64,000 bases of DNA, taken from Mycolicibacterium sp. (GTDB taxonomy: Bacteria; Actinomycetota; Actinomycetes; Mycobacteriales; Mycobacteriaceae). A program made the translations under genes and the position numbers. The notes under the pieces were generated by a model. The model was not told the origin of the DNA. It saw only the letters and a program-made list of their open reading frames with translations, and searched no databases. The DNA lies in contig JACJWN010000009.1 of assembly GCA_020637165.1 (NCBI GenBank), positions 1 through 64,000 of the forward strand, in the 5' to 3' direction. Every line of letters starts with the position of its first letter. Position 1 is the first letter of the stretch. Below, piece by piece: positions 19,313 to 31,246 of this stretch.

Positions 19313-19834
19313 TCACGGGCAGGCGGAGATGACGACCACCGCGTCCTCACCCTCGGGCGTTCCGTTGTCCGCGGCCTTCTTGATCGCGTCCTGCTTGGCC
19401 TCTTCGACCGTGGCTCCGGCGCCACCGGCGACCACGTGGGTCTCGCTCGAGGCAACGGACACGATGCAGACGTTGTCGTTGGTCACCTCGTCAGCGGTGC
19501 ACTCGACGCCGCCGGCGTCCTCGCAGGCCTTGATGACCTTGGCCGACGCCTCATCGTTGGTCGGCGCAGTGGCGGTGAAACCGACGATGGTGTTGGTCTC
19601 CGGGTCCCCGTCACCCTCGGCATCGGCGAACTCTCCAGTGCCGACAGCAACCGAAATATCCTCGGCGCCACCGGCCTCGGAAGCCTTGGTCTCGGAAGCC
19701 TTCGTTTCCGAAGCCGTGGTTTCACTGGCCTTGGTTTCGCTGCTCGGACTTTCCGACTTCGCGCAGCCACTCATGACTCCACCGGCGAGAACACCCGCCG
19801 CAACGATCGCCCAGAATTTACGAGTACTGGCCAT
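19313..19834 (-). CDS. Lipoprotein with Ser-Glu-Thr repeat linker
   Basis: 173 residues from ATG 19834. The signal peptide ends in the lipobox VMSGC at residues 20-24. Residues about 31-54 are a low-complexity tether made of repeats of SETKA/SETTA, often Thr/Ser-rich and therefore a candidate for O-mannosylation by the Pmt encoded in this window. The C-terminal domain (about 58-173) has four cysteines (CEDAGGVEC, VCIVS, SACP), suggesting two disulfides, and the segment VVAGGAGATVEEAKQDAIKK. I do not recognise the domain. It stands 83 bp downstream of pks16. Confidence 0.8.
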   Translation of the reverse strand: MASTRKFWAIVAAGVLAGGVMSGCAKSESPSSETKASETTASETKASETKASEAGGAEDISVAVGTGEFADAEGDGDPETNTIVGFTATAPTNDEASAKVIKACEDAGGVECTADEVTNDNVCIVSVASSETHVVAGGAGATVEEAKQDAIKKAADNGTPEGEDAVVVISACP

Positions 19835-19917
19835 GCCCGCCCTCTCTAGAAGTGACTTGGCCGTCAGCGTACTAGACCGGCGCGGAGTTGGGGCGGCTGG
19901 GCGCTGTGGTTCAGCGC

Positions 19918-21552
19918 TCAGGTCACCAGTGTCAACGACGTCGACCGGCGCAGCTTGCCCGAGGGGGTCTTCGGGATGGTGCCCGGACCCAAGACGACCA
20001 CGTTGCGCGGCCGGACGTCGACCTCGGCGACGACCTCGTGGGCGACCTGCTGCTCGATACGACGCACCTCTGCGGGGTTCTCCCAGTCGTTGGACTCCAC
20101 CGCCACCGCGAACGTCTCGCGGGAGTGCCCGGCATCGAGGCGCACCGCGACCGCGCAACCCGGCCGAACTCCCGGGACCCGCCCGGCGGCGCGTTCGATA
20201 TCGGTCGGGTAGATGTTGCGGCCGGCCATGATGATGACGTCCTTGACCCGGCCGCAGACCACGACGTGGCCCTCCTCGGTCAGGTAGCCCAGGTCGCCGG
20301 TGTCGTACCAGCCGTTCTCGTCCTGGGCCGGCACGAAGCCGCCCATGGTGATGTACCCGGGCGTCAGCGATTCGCCCCGCAATTCAATGATCCCGACCCC
20401 GCGCGCCGGCAGCACTTTGCCGTCCTCATCGACGATGCGGGCCTCCAGATCGCGCAGCAACGGCCCCAGGGTGGCCAGCCGGCGAGTGTTGCCCTTGGTC
20501 GCCGGCACGGCACGGCGCAGTGCGGCCAGCAGATCGGCATCAACCTCGTCGACAACCAGTCCGGCGCCGCACTCGGAGAACGACACCGCCAGGGTGGTCT
20601 CGGCCATGCCGTAGGCCGGCAAGATAGCTCCCGGCGGCAGCCCGAACGGCTTGCCGGCATCCAGCAGGTCCTCGACGTCGGCGGGCTCCACCGGTTCCGC
20701 GCCGGAGAGGGCGAACCGCAGCGTGGACAGGTCGAACTCGCCGGCGTTGGCCTGGCGCCGGAGCCGCTTTGCGAACAAGGCGTAGGCGAAGTTCGGCGCG
20801 GCGGTCATGGTGCCCTTGTACTTGTCGATGAGCTTCGCCCACAGCAGGGTGTCGCGCAGGAAGTCCAGCGGGGTGACCTTGACCAACTCGGCCCCGAAGT
20901 ACATCGGGATGGTCAGGAAGCCCACCATGCCCATGTCGTGGAAACAGGGCAGCCAGCTCACCATCACGTCGGAATCGACGTCGTACTGCGCGCCGATGAA
21001 CATGGCCTCGGCATTGGAATAGATGTTGCGGTGGGTGATGACGACCGCCTTGGGCGAACCGGTGGAACCGGAGGTCAGCTGCATGAGCGCGACGTCGTCC
21101 TCACCGGTTTCCACGGGGTCGATCGGGTCGGCGGCCAACAGATCGGCGACGGTCAGCACCAGCACGCCGCGCTCGGCCAGCACCGGGGCCGCGGCAAGGA
21201 ACGGATCGGAGATCACGACCGCCTTGGCCTCGATCATGTCGACGACGTTGGTGGTGTCCTCCGCCCAATGCGCCAAGTCGGTGCGCGGGGTGGGTTGATG
21301 CAGCATCGTCAGGCTCGCACCGCGCATCCAGAGGCCCTGCGCGGTCGGGGCGATTTCGACCGGGGCGCCGGCCAGCACCCCGACGGCGTCGCCGGGACCC
21401 ACACCCGCCGCGGACAGACCGCCGGCGATCCGGCGGGCACGTTCGTGGACCTCCCGCCAGGTGTGCCGGACAGGTTCGACCGGTTCACCGGTGACCATGC
21501 CCTTGCTGGTGGTCATGGCGTTGTGGAACATCTTCTCGGTGAATCGGCTCAC
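19918..21552 (-). CDS. pks16: Fatty-acyl-AMP ligase-like protein
   Basis: Despite the historic name, this is an ANL-superfamily adenylating enzyme. AMP-binding P-loop [18 protein letters not shown] at about 175; [29 protein letters not shown]; hinge region [20 protein letters not shown]; and catalytic lysine in [13 protein letters not shown] near the end. The FHDMGMVG and AETTLAV motifs match FadD/FAAL proteins that load acyl adenylates onto polyketide synthases. GTG 21552 behind GAGGAGG gives 544 residues, the M. tuberculosis Rv1013 length. No acyl carrier or PKS partner is encoded next to it, so its acceptor is unknown. Confidence 0.92.
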   Translation of the reverse strand: MSRFTEKMFHNAMTTSKGMVTGEPVEPVRHTWREVHERARRIAGGLSAAGVGPGDAVGVLAGAPVEIAPTAQGLWMRGASLTMLHQPTPRTDLAHWAEDTTNVVDMIEAKAVVISDPFLAAAPVLAERGVLVLTVADLLAADPIDPVETGEDDVALMQLTSGSTGSPKAVVITHRNIYSNAEAMFIGAQYDVDSDVMVSWLPCFHDMGMVGFLTIPMYFGAELVKVTPLDFLRDTLLWAKLIDKYKGTMTAAPNFAYALFAKRLRRQANAGEFDLSTLRFALSGAEPVEPADVEDLLDAGKPFGLPPGAILPAYGMAETTLAVSFSECGAGLVVDEVDADLLAALRRAVPATKGNTRRLATLGPLLRDLEARIVDEDGKVLPARGVGIIELRGESLTPGYITMGGFVPAQDENGWYDTGDLGYLTEEGHVVVCGRVKDVIIMAGRNIYPTDIERAAGRVPGVRPGCAVAVRLDAGHSRETFAVAVESNDWENPAEVRRIEQQVAHEVVAEVDVRPRNVVVLGPGTIPKTPSGKLRRSTSLTLVT

Positions 21553-21875
21553 CACGGCCTCCTCGGGTTCCGGTGCGGCGTCGTCGGCGCAGTCGCCCGG
21601 ATTCTTATGTTCTGCCTGCGGCCCCCCGTCGCATGGGCGGCGCGCCCGCACGAGCAGGGAGCGTTTTGGTCTCGAATCGGTGATCCGGCGCTGCCTGTCG
21701 ACCGCCCGCCGGAGTCGGTGGGCGATCCGCAGTCATGCGATGTTCGGCCGGTCATGGTCACCGCGCACCATCTTAAACTTCCCTTAAGTTTCGGGCCAAC
21801 TTTCGGTGCTGTTTGAGGGGCGTGTCACACACGAATTCGATCACCCAGCCGAATAGGACGACCCGGCCCGGGTCA
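21553..21875. promoter_or_regulatory. 323-bp gap upstream of pks16 with an AT-rich inverted repeat and possible -10
   Basis: No gene is visible. The notable element is AAACTT-CCCTT-AAGTTT (21775-21791), an AT-rich inverted repeat unusual in this GC-rich DNA. On the minus strand it overlaps a TAAGAT hexamer (21770-21775) that fits the mycobacterial TANNNT -10. Transcription from there would give pks16 a leader of about 210 nt. The repeat could be an operator, or a terminator for ispE. Confidence 0.35.
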
Positions 21876-22799
21876 TCACCCCCCCGGCGCCGAGGTGGGC
21901 AGCACGCGGGCGCCGTGCACCGGCCCCCTGGCGACCCGGACCGTCCGGCACACCCCCGCGCCGGCCAGTTCGCTGCCAACGTCGATAGCGGCCTCGGCCG
22001 AGGCGCACAGGAAGGCGCAGGTCGGTCCGGAACCGGAGACGATCCCGGCCAGCGCGCCCGCTTCGACGCCGGCCCGCAACGTGCGGCGCAGCCCGGGCAT
22101 CAGGCTCAGGGCGGCGGGCTGTAGATCGTTGCCCAGCAGCGGCGCCAGGGCGTGCGGGTCGCCGCTGGACAGGGCCGCCAGCAGCGCCTCCGGATCCGAC
22201 AACCGCGGCGGGTTGCCGTTGTCGCGCAGCCGGTCGATCTCGGCGTACACCGCCGGCGTCGACAGTCCTGCCGCGCCGAATGCGAGAACCCAGTGGAAGG
22301 TCGCGCGGGCCAGGACGGTCGTCAACTCCTCGCCGCGCCCGGTTCCCAGCGCCGTCCCGCCGTGCAGGGCGAAGGGAACGTCACTGCCCAATTCGGCGGC
22401 CAGCGTGTGCAGGTCCCGGCGCGGGACACCCAGCTCCCACAATTCATTTATCCCGACCAGCACCGCGGCCGCATCCGCGCTGCCTCCGGCCATTCCGCCG
22501 GCAGCCGGGATGGATTTTTCGATGACGATCTCAACGTCCGGCGCGCGCCCGACGTGCTCAGCCATGAGTTCCGCGGCCCGCCAGGCCAGGTTGCGGCCAT
22601 CGACCGGGATCTCTTCGGCGCCCTCACCAATCACCTTCAGTGAGATCACGTCGGCGGTGCGTAGGGTGACGTCGTCGGACAACGAGACGGCGTGGAAGAC
22701 GGTGGTCAGTTCGTGATAGCCGTCGGCACGGCGGTCACCCACCCCCAGGTAGAGGTTGACCTTGCCGGGAACCCGCACGGTCACCGATCCGGTGGTCAC
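21876..22799 (-). CDS. ispE: 4-diphosphocytidyl-2-C-methyl-D-erythritol kinase
   Basis: GHMP kinase of the MEP isoprenoid pathway, phosphorylating CDP-ME at C2. N-terminal substrate-binding motif [20 protein letters not shown] with catalytic Lys, the ATP loop [18 protein letters not shown] around residue 100, and the C-terminal [17 protein letters not shown] 22799 gives 307 residues with the family's usual N-terminus ([11 protein letters not shown]); GTG 22832 would add 11 residues. It is the third gene of the rpfB-ksgA-ispE group, 63 nt after ksgA. Confidence 0.96.
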   Translation of the reverse strand: MTTGSVTVRVPGKVNLYLGVGDRRADGYHELTTVFHAVSLSDDVTLRTADVISLKVIGEGAEEIPVDGRNLAWRAAELMAEHVGRAPDVEIVIEKSIPAAGGMAGGSADAAAVLVGINELWELGVPRRDLHTLAAELGSDVPFALHGGTALGTGRGEELTTVLARATFHWVLAFGAAGLSTPAVYAEIDRLRDNGNPPRLSDPEALLAALSSGDPHALAPLLGNDLQPAALSLMPGLRRTLRAGVEAGALAGIVSGSGPTCAFLCASAEAAIDVGSELAGAGVCRTVRVARGPVHGARVLPTSAPGG

Positions 22800-22862
22800 C
22801 CATTCCGCGGCCGTGCTGTCGTTGTACGACACCGGATGAGGGTAACGGCTGAGGAGGCAGGA

Positions 22863-23765
22863 TCAGCGCGCCTCGACCGATTGCGCGTCGTCCTCGACGT
22901 GCCGACCGGTGCCCGAGCGTTCCAGCAGCCGGACGAAATCGGCGATGGTCAGCGTCTCGCCGCGTCGGGCCGGATCGATACTGGCCGACAACAGCCGCTC
23001 GGCGGACTCGTTGCCGGAGCCCGCCCAATCCAGAAACGCGTTACGCACGGTCTTGCGCCGCTGCGCGAAGGCGGTGTCGATGAGCTCAAAGACCTGCTGG
23101 CGGAAGACATCGTCGGTCGGCCACGGCGCGGTCTGGTAACGGTCGATCCGGACCAGCCCCGAGTACACCCGCGGGATAGGCCAGAACACCGTCGGCGAGA
23201 CCATGCCGTAGCGCCGGACGTCGCCGAAGAAGCGCATCTTGGCGCTCGGGACGCCGTACTCCTTGGTGCAGGGTTCGGCGGCCAGCCGTTCGGCCACCTC
23301 GGCCTGGACCATGACCATGGCGGTGCGAATGGACGGGAACTCGCAGAACAGATGCAGCAACGCCGGGACGGCGATGTTGTAGGGCAGGTTCGCCACCACC
23401 GCGGTGGGCTGATCGGCCAGATCGGTGCGGCGTAGACCCAACACGTCACGGTTGAGCACCGTCAGCCGGTGAATCTCACTGTGCGAGTGCTCGGCGATCG
23501 TCTTGGGCAGCCGTCCGGCCAACACCGGGTCGATTTCGACGGCGGTCACCCGCGCGCCGCGATCGAGCAGGGCCAACGTGAGGGACCCGAGCCCCGGTCC
23601 GACCTCCAGAACATGGTCGACTTTGCCGACCCCCGAGGAGGACACGATCCGGCGCAGCGTGTTCGCATCGTGAACAAAGTTCTGGCCCAGGGCCTTGCGC
23701 GGCCGGAAGTCGAGTTCCCTGGCGATGTTCCTGATCTCGGTGCGAGTTAGTAGCCGGATGGTCAT
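22863..23765 (-). CDS. ksgA: 16S rRNA (adenine1518-N6/adenine1519-N6)-dimethyltransferase
   Basis: Dimethylates two adjacent adenines near the 3' end of 16S rRNA, a late 30S checkpoint; loss gives kasugamycin resistance. Motifs: [19 protein letters not shown] motif [16 protein letters not shown], acidic loop AVEIDPVLA, and catalytic [17 protein letters not shown] 23765 begins 2 nt after the rpfB stop, implying coupling. 300 residues. The C-terminal domain has the usual RRKTVRNAF helix. Confidence 0.97.
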   Translation of the reverse strand: MTIRLLTRTEIRNIARELDFRPRKALGQNFVHDANTLRRIVSSSGVGKVDHVLEVGPGLGSLTLALLDRGARVTAVEIDPVLAGRLPKTIAEHSHSEIHRLTVLNRDVLGLRRTDLADQPTAVVANLPYNIAVPALLHLFCEFPSIRTAMVMVQAEVAERLAAEPCTKEYGVPSAKMRFFGDVRRYGMVSPTVFWPIPRVYSGLVRIDRYQTAPWPTDDVFRQQVFELIDTAFAQRRKTVRNAFLDWAGSGNESAERLLSASIDPARRGETLTIADFVRLLERSGTGRHVEDDAQSVEAR

Positions 23766-23767
23766 GC

Positions 23768-25856
<2,089 letters not shown>

Positions 25857-25881
25857 CGCAACACCATAAGGTGATGTCGAC

Positions 25882-27447
25882 ATGAGCAAGGCCGACAAGA
25901 CCCCGTTCTACGTGACAACCGCGATCGCCTACCCCAACGGCGCGCCGCACGTCGGGCACGCCTACGAGTACATCGCCACCGATGCGATCGCGCGGTTCAA
26001 GCGGCTAGACGGTTTCGACGTGCGGTTTCTCACCGGAACCGACGAGCACGGCCTGAAGATGGCCCAGACCGCCGCCGCCGAGGGCCTGCCGACCGCCGAG
26101 TTGGCCCGCCGCAATTCCGACGCCTTCCAGCGGCTCGACGAGATGCTGAACATCTCCTTCGACCGGTTCATCCGGACCACCGACCCCGACCACTACGCGG
26201 CCTCGACGGCGATCTGGCGGCGCATGGCCGAGCGCGGCGACATCTACCTCGACAGCTACTCGGGCTGGTATTCGGTGCGCGACGAACGGTTCTTCACCGA
26301 GGCCGAGACCAGCGTCGGCCCCGACGGCGCCCGGGTCGCGACCGAGACCGGCACACCGGTGACCTGGACCGAGGAGCAGACGTACTTCTTCCGGCTCTCG
26401 GCCTACGCCGAGCCCCTACTGGCGCACTACGCGGCCAATCCGGACTTCATCGCCCCGGAGGTCCGCCGCAACGAGGTGATCAGTTTCGTCTCCGGCGGGT
26501 TGCGCGACCTGTCGGTATCGCGGACCTCCTTCGACTGGGGCGTGCCGGTGCCCGGCGATCCCGCGCACGTCATGTACGTCTGGGTCGACGCGCTGACCAA
26601 CTACCTGACCGGCGCTGGCTACCCCGACACCGACTCGTCGCTATATCAGCGGTACTGGCCGGCGGATCTGCACATGATCGGCAAGGACATCATCCGGTTC
26701 CACGCCGTGTACTGGCCGGCGTTTCTGATGTCGGCGGGAATCCCGCTGCCGCGCAGGGTGTTCGCCCACGGCTTCCTCTACAACCGGGGCGAGAAGATGA
26801 GCAAGTCGATCGGCAACGTCGTCGACCCGGTGTCGCTGGTGCGTAGTTTCGGAGTCGATCAGGTCCGCTACTTCCTGTTGCGGGAGGTGCCCTTCGGCCA
26901 GGACGGCAGCTATAGCGAAGAGGCCGTCATCGGCCGGATCAACACCGATCTGGCCAATGAGCTGGGCAATCTGGCGCAGCGCTCGCTGTCGATGGTCAAC
27001 AAGAATCTCGGCGCACGGGTTCCCGAACCCGGCCAGTTCGGCGCCGAGGACACCGGTCTGCTGGAGTTGGCCGACGCCCTGCTGCCGCGGGTTCGCGAGG
27101 CCTTCGACAACCAGGCGATGCATCAGGGTCTGGAAGCCATCTGGCTGATGCTCGGGGCGGCCAACCGGTACTTCTCCGCGCAGGAGCCGTGGGTGTTGCG
27201 CAAGTCCGATGCCGAGGCCGATCAGGAGCGCTTCCGGACCGTGCTCTACACCACCCTGGAGGCGGTGCGGATCGCGGCGGTGCTGGTGCAGCCCGTCATG
27301 CCGGACTCGGCCGGCCGGCTGCTCGATCTGCTGGGCCAGCCTTCCGACCGGAGGGATTTCGCGGCCCTTGATAAGCGCCTCACGCCGGGCACTGAGCTGC
27401 CCACCCCCGCGGGGGTCTTCCCCCGCTACGAGCCGCCCGCCCCCTGA
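25882..27447 (+). CDS. metG: Methionyl-tRNA synthetase
   Basis: Class I synthetase charging tRNA-Met. HIGH motif in [19 protein letters not shown] in [14 protein letters not shown], and the tRNA-recognition helices at the C-terminus ([16 protein letters not shown]). The 521-residue length is the short form, lacking the C-terminal EMAP-like tRNA-binding domain, as in M. tuberculosis MetS. A strong hairpin follows the stop. It is also called metS in mycobacteria. Confidence 0.97.
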   Translation: MSKADKTPFYVTTAIAYPNGAPHVGHAYEYIATDAIARFKRLDGFDVRFLTGTDEHGLKMAQTAAAEGLPTAELARRNSDAFQRLDEMLNISFDRFIRTTDPDHYAASTAIWRRMAERGDIYLDSYSGWYSVRDERFFTEAETSVGPDGARVATETGTPVTWTEEQTYFFRLSAYAEPLLAHYAANPDFIAPEVRRNEVISFVSGGLRDLSVSRTSFDWGVPVPGDPAHVMYVWVDALTNYLTGAGYPDTDSSLYQRYWPADLHMIGKDIIRFHAVYWPAFLMSAGIPLPRRVFAHGFLYNRGEKMSKSIGNVVDPVSLVRSFGVDQVRYFLLREVPFGQDGSYSEEAVIGRINTDLANELGNLAQRSLSMVNKNLGARVPEPGQFGAEDTGLLELADALLPRVREAFDNQAMHQGLEAIWLMLGAANRYFSAQEPWVLRKSDAEADQERFRTVLYTTLEAVRIAAVLVQPVMPDSAGRLLDLLGQPSDRRDFAALDKRLTPGTELPTPAGVFPRYEPPAP

Positions 27448-27458
27448 GGCCCCCTCCG

Positions 27459-27518
27459 GCGAGCAGACGCAAAAGTCTCCGCACGCCCGGCGTGTCGGAG
27501 ACTTTTGCGTCTGCTCGC
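27459..27518 (+). terminator. 23-bp perfect inverted repeat between metG and pabB
   Basis: The arms 27459-27481 and 27496-27518 are exact reverse complements over 23 bases and contain GAGCAGACGCAAAA. The 14-nt interior can itself form a CACGC/GCGTG stem (27482-27486 with 27490-27494). The resulting hairpin is very stable. It lies 11 bp after the metG stop and 16 bp before the pabB ATG, so it should separate the two transcription units, or act on pabB as a leader structure. The arm sequence recurs, as I remember, in intergenic regions of mycobacteria. Confidence 0.75.
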
Positions 27519-27534
27519 GGTGAGGGCGCAAGCT

Positions 27535-28827
27535 ATGGCGATGCTGATCGAGCGGCTGGGTGCGCTGGGCGGGACCGCCGAGGTGCTGCGCGCCGTCGAC
27601 GCCGGGACCCGCCGGTCGGGCCTGCCGCCCCCGGCCGCCCTGACCGGCGAATGGTTCGGCGCCGCGGCGGTCATCGCACCGAGCCTCCAGACCGCTCCGG
27701 TGGATCCGGCCGAGGTCTTCCCGGTCACCCCCGGGAATCGCACCGACGCGGTAGGGGGCGGCTGGCTCGGATACCTGTCGTATCCGGATCCGGGAGCCGA
27801 CGAGGCGGCGCCGCGGATCCCGGTTGCCGCGGGCGGGTGGACCGACTGCGTTCTGCGGCTGGACCGCGAGGGCTGCTGGTGGTTCGAAAGCCTCTCCGGC
27901 GCAGCCCTTCCCGGCTGGCTGGCAGCGGCCCTGGCGACACGCGCCCCGCGGGGCGGATGTGAGATCACCTGGAGCTCACCGGATCCGGCCGAGCACCGCG
28001 GCGGCGTGCTGGCCTGCCTGGAGGCGATCCGGTCCGGCGAGGTGTACCAGGCGTGTATGTGCACCCGCTTCACCGGCCGCGCCACCGGCTCGCCGCTGGA
28101 CTTCTTCGCCGACTCGGTGGAGCGCACCGGCCCCGCCCGGGCGGCCTTCCTGTCCGGAACCTGGGGAGCGGTGGCCTCGCTGTCACCCGAACTCTTCCTG
28201 CGACGGACCGGAGACCGGGTGGTCTCCAGCCCCATCAAAGGCACGCTGCCGTTGCACGCCGCACCCGAACTGTTGCGCGAATCCGCCAAGGACGTCGCGG
28301 AGAACGTCATGATCGTCGACCTCGTCCGCAATGATCTCGGACGGGTCGCACGAATCGGATCGGTCACGGTGCCGGAACTGTTGGCCGTGCGCCCCGCCCC
28401 GGGGGTCTGGCATCTGGTGTCGACGGTCTCGGCCCAGGTGGCTACCGACCTGCCGGCGGCCGACCTGCTGGCCGCCACCTTCCCACCGGCATCGGTCACC
28501 GGGACGCCGAAAACGCGCGCCCGGCAACTCCTTTCGCAGTGGGAACCGCACCGACGCGGGGTGTACTGCGGTACGGTCGGCCTGGCCTCGCCGGTGGCCG
28601 GCTGGGAGCTGAATGTGGCCATCCGGACGGTGGAGTTCGACGCCGTCGGCGGCGCGGTTCTCGGCGTGGGCGGCGGTATCACCGCCGACTCCGACCCTGA
28701 GGCGGAATGGCAGGAGTGCCTGCACAAGGCCGCACCGATCGTGGGCCATCTCGCCGGTCGGGAACGCGCGGTGCCCGGACCCCCGCGCTCCTACTCCTCA
28801 GAGCGGGAGCGCAGCACCGCCTCGTAG
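27535..28827 (+). CDS. pabB: Aminodeoxychorismate synthase component I (chorismate-binding)
   Basis: Converts chorismate to 4-amino-4-deoxychorismate for folate synthesis. The chorismate-binding half has RSGEVYQACMCTRF, PIKGTLPL, the metal and substrate motif VMIVDLVRNDLGRVARIG, HLVSTV, PPASVTGTPKTRA and GGGITADSDPEAEW. ATG 27535 (or 27541) follows GAGGGCG; the hairpin's right arm ends 16 nt upstream. 430 residues. The last 37 bp overlap the end of rsmI on the opposite strand. An assignment to another chorismate-using enzyme (salicylate or anthranilate synthase) is less likely given synteny with Rv1005c. Confidence 0.93.
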   Translation: MAMLIERLGALGGTAEVLRAVDAGTRRSGLPPPAALTGEWFGAAAVIAPSLQTAPVDPAEVFPVTPGNRTDAVGGGWLGYLSYPDPGADEAAPRIPVAAGGWTDCVLRLDREGCWWFESLSGAALPGWLAAALATRAPRGGCEITWSSPDPAEHRGGVLACLEAIRSGEVYQACMCTRFTGRATGSPLDFFADSVERTGPARAAFLSGTWGAVASLSPELFLRRTGDRVVSSPIKGTLPLHAAPELLRESAKDVAENVMIVDLVRNDLGRVARIGSVTVPELLAVRPAPGVWHLVSTVSAQVATDLPAADLLAATFPPASVTGTPKTRARQLLSQWEPHRRGVYCGTVGLASPVAGWELNVAIRTVEFDAVGGAVLGVGGGITADSDPEAEWQECLHKAAPIVGHLAGRERAVPGPPRSYSSERERSTAS

Positions 28828-29633
28828 AGTTCACGCCGGGCCGGTGCACCCGGCCGGGTGGCGACCACTTCGGCACAGGCGTCCTTGAGCCGCCGCCCGC
28901 CCTCGACCAACCGCGCCACCTCTGCGACCAGCGAATCGATGTCCGCGACCGGGACAGCCCCGCCAAGCACCACGGTGACCTCGCCGAGGACGCCCTCGGC
29001 GGCCCACTCCGCGAGCTCGGCCAGGGTGCCCCGGCGGATCTCCTCGTGGGTTTTGGTCAACTCTCGGCACACCACCGCGCGGCGCCCGCCCCCCAGCTGC
29101 TCACCGGCGTCCGCCAGGCAGTCGGCCAATCTGCGGGGTGACTCGAAGAAGACCACGGTTCGCTCCTCAGCGGCCATCCCGGCCAGCCACGCGCGCCGGG
29201 CCGCTTGTTTGCGCGGCGCGAAACCCTCAAAGCAGAACCGGTCACTGGGCAGCCCGGACACCGCCAGAGCGGTGGTCACCGCCGACGGCCCCGGCAGACA
29301 CGAGACCGGCAACCCGGCCGCCACGCAGGCCGTCACCAGCCGGTAGCCCGGGTCGTTGATGAGCGGCATGCCCGCGTCGCTGACCACCAGCACGCACGCA
29401 CCCCCGGCGATCTCGGCGACCAGTGCAGGGACGCGCGACTCCTCGTTCTGGTCGAACAGGCTGACTACCCGCCCGCCTATCGTGACCCCCAGCGCCTGGG
29501 CCAGGACGCGCACCCGCCGGGTGTCCTCGGCGGCCACAACTTCCGCGCGGGCCAAGGCGTCGAGCAGGCGTTTCGAGGCGTCGGCGGGCTGGCCGAGCGG
29601 GGTCGCACCGAGGAGCAGGCGGCCGGCGGGCAT
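28791..29633 (-). CDS. rsmI: 16S rRNA (cytidine1402-2'-O)-methyltransferase
   Basis: Modifies C1402 in the ribosomal P site. Tetrapyrrole-methylase fold with N-terminal LLLGATPLGQPADAS, EDTRRVRVLA, SDAGMPLINDPGYRLV, PGPSAVTTALAVSGL and FEGFAPRK. 280 residues from ATG 29633. It is divergent from pmt (26 bp) and converges with an overlap on pabB. In M. tuberculosis the equivalent is Rv1003. Confidence 0.96.
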   Translation of the reverse strand: MPAGRLLLGATPLGQPADASKRLLDALARAEVVAAEDTRRVRVLAQALGVTIGGRVVSLFDQNEESRVPALVAEIAGGACVLVVSDAGMPLINDPGYRLVTACVAAGLPVSCLPGPSAVTTALAVSGLPSDRFCFEGFAPRKQAARRAWLAGMAAEERTVVFFESPRRLADCLADAGEQLGGGRRAVVCRELTKTHEEIRRGTLAELAEWAAEGVLGEVTVVLGGAVPVADIDSLVAEVARLVEGGRRLKDACAEVVATRPGAPARRELYEAVLRSRSEE

Positions 29634-29659
29634 GCCACAGAGCCTACGATTGTCCGCAA

Positions 29660-31210
29660 ATGACCATCACGGCCGACGACCTCGAGGCACCCGAGCGCCG
29701 CACCCCCGTCGTCAGCCCCGGCCCACTGGTCCCCGCCCCCGACTTCGGGCCGACCGACCGCCTGCGGGGCTGGGCGGCGACGGCGGTGATCGCGGCTCTC
29801 GCGGCGCTGACCCGGTTCATGAACCTGGGTTCGCCCACCGACGCCGGAACGCCGATCTTCGACGAGAAGCACTACGCACCGCAGGCCTGGCAGCTGCTGC
29901 ACAACTTCGGGGTAGAGGACAATCCCGGCTTCGGCCTGGTGGTTCACCCTCCGCTCGGCAAGCAGTTGATGGCGGCGGGCGAGGCGGTATTCGGCTACAC
30001 CGGGCTGGGCTGGCGGTTCAGTGGCGCGGTGTGCGGGGTGATCCTGGCCGCGCTGGTGATGCGCATCGTGCGGCGGATCAGCCGTTCGACACTCATCGGC
30101 ACGATGGCCGGAGTGCTGATGATCGTCGACGGCGTCAGCTTCGTGTCATCGCGCACCGCGTTGCTGGACGTCTTCATGACGCTGTTCGCCGTGGCCGCCT
30201 TCGGCGCGCTGATGGTCGACCGCGACGACGTCCGCCGGCGCCTGGACACCGCACTGTGGGAGGGGCGCATCGCCGAAACCCCCTGGGGTCCAAGACTCGG
30301 CGTTCGCTGGTGGCGCTTCGGCGCGGGCGTGCTGCTGGGATTGGCGTGCGCGACGAAGTGGTCCGGGCTGTACTACGTCGCCTTCTTCGGGGTGATGACT
30401 CTGGCGATGGACGTCTCCGCGCGCCGGGCCTACCGGGTGCCGCGCCCGTGGATGGGAGTGCTGCGTCGGGACACCGGCCCGGCCGCCTACGTCTTCGGCC
30501 TGATCCCGCTGGGGCTCTACCTGCTGGCCTACGCGCCGTGGTTCGCCTCCGAGACCGCGGTCAACCGGCACGAGGTGGGCCAGTCGATCGGGCCGCGGCA
30601 ATGGTGGCAGCCCCCGGACGCCATCAGATCGCTGTGGCACTACACCTACAAGGCCTACCACTTCCACTCCACGCTGACGAACTCCGCCGGGAACCACCAT
30701 CCCTGGGAGTCCAAGCCGTGGACCTGGCCGATGTCGCTGCGCCCGGTGCTCTATGCCATCGACAACCAGGACGTGCCCGGCTGCGGAGCCGCCTCCTGCG
30801 TCAAAGCGGTCCTTCTGGTCGGCACGCCGACGATGTGGTTCCTGGCCATTCCGGTTCTGCTCTACGCCCTGTGGCGCGCCGTGGTGCGCCGGGACTGGCG
30901 CTACGCGGTGGTGCTGGTCGGTTATTTCGCCGGATGGCTGCCGTGGCTGGCCAATATCGACCGGCAGATGTACTTCTTCTACGCGGTGCCCTTGGCGCCA
31001 TTCCTGATGATGGCGATTGCCCTGATCCTCGGCGACATCGTCTACCAACCGACCCGGAGCGCCGAACGACGCACCCTCGGGGTGATGGTCGCCAGCTGCT
31101 ACCTCGCGCTGGCCGTCACCAACTTCGCCTGGCTCTTCCCGATCATGACCGGACTTCCGGTGTCCCAAATGACCTGGAACATGGAGATGTGGCTGCCGAG
31201 TTGGCGCTGA
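29660..31210 (+). CDS. pmt: Protein O-mannosyltransferase (polyprenol-phosphate-mannose dependent)
   Basis: Integral membrane GT39 enzyme that mannosylates Thr/Ser of exported proteins during Sec translocation. The catalytic Asp-Glu pair is in PIFDEKHYAPQAWQLLHN at the first extracytoplasmic loop (about residue 72). About ten to eleven hydrophobic segments follow, with HPPLGK, KWSGLYYVAFFGVMT and the C-terminal conserved region containing NIDRQMYFFYAVPLAPFL. 516 residues; M. tuberculosis Rv1002c is the equivalent. Likely substrates include the Ser/Thr-rich lipoproteins encoded nearby (inference). Confidence 0.95.
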   Translation: MTITADDLEAPERRTPVVSPGPLVPAPDFGPTDRLRGWAATAVIAALAALTRFMNLGSPTDAGTPIFDEKHYAPQAWQLLHNFGVEDNPGFGLVVHPPLGKQLMAAGEAVFGYTGLGWRFSGAVCGVILAALVMRIVRRISRSTLIGTMAGVLMIVDGVSFVSSRTALLDVFMTLFAVAAFGALMVDRDDVRRRLDTALWEGRIAETPWGPRLGVRWWRFGAGVLLGLACATKWSGLYYVAFFGVMTLAMDVSARRAYRVPRPWMGVLRRDTGPAAYVFGLIPLGLYLLAYAPWFASETAVNRHEVGQSIGPRQWWQPPDAIRSLWHYTYKAYHFHSTLTNSAGNHHPWESKPWTWPMSLRPVLYAIDNQDVPGCGAASCVKAVLLVGTPTMWFLAIPVLLYALWRAVVRRDWRYAVVLVGYFAGWLPWLANIDRQMYFFYAVPLAPFLMMAIALILGDIVYQPTRSAERRTLGVMVASCYLALAVTNFAWLFPIMTGLPVSQMTWNMEMWLPSWR

Positions 31211-31232
31211 TCGACTGATCGAGTGATCAGCG
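31205..31232. terminator. Hairpin between convergent pmt and arcA
   Basis: CGCTGATC (31205-31212) pairs with GATCAGCG (31225-31232), and inner ACT/AGT extend the stem with a one-base bulge. It overlaps the pmt stop codon and lies 14 bp from the arcA stop, the expected place for a bidirectional terminator. There is no U-run. Confidence 0.5.
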
Positions 31233-31246
31233 TCGACCGCCGGCGG

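Noticed and set aside
18907-19455. Upstream extension of secreted-protein copy A into a 256-codon frame
   Set aside because: It translates copy B out of frame and lacks any sensible signal peptide; the ATG at 18906 with its ribosome binding site is the real start.
19888-21816. 642-codon plus-strand frame opposite pks16
   Set aside because: Antisense artefact of GC-rich codons; no motif or ribosome binding site.
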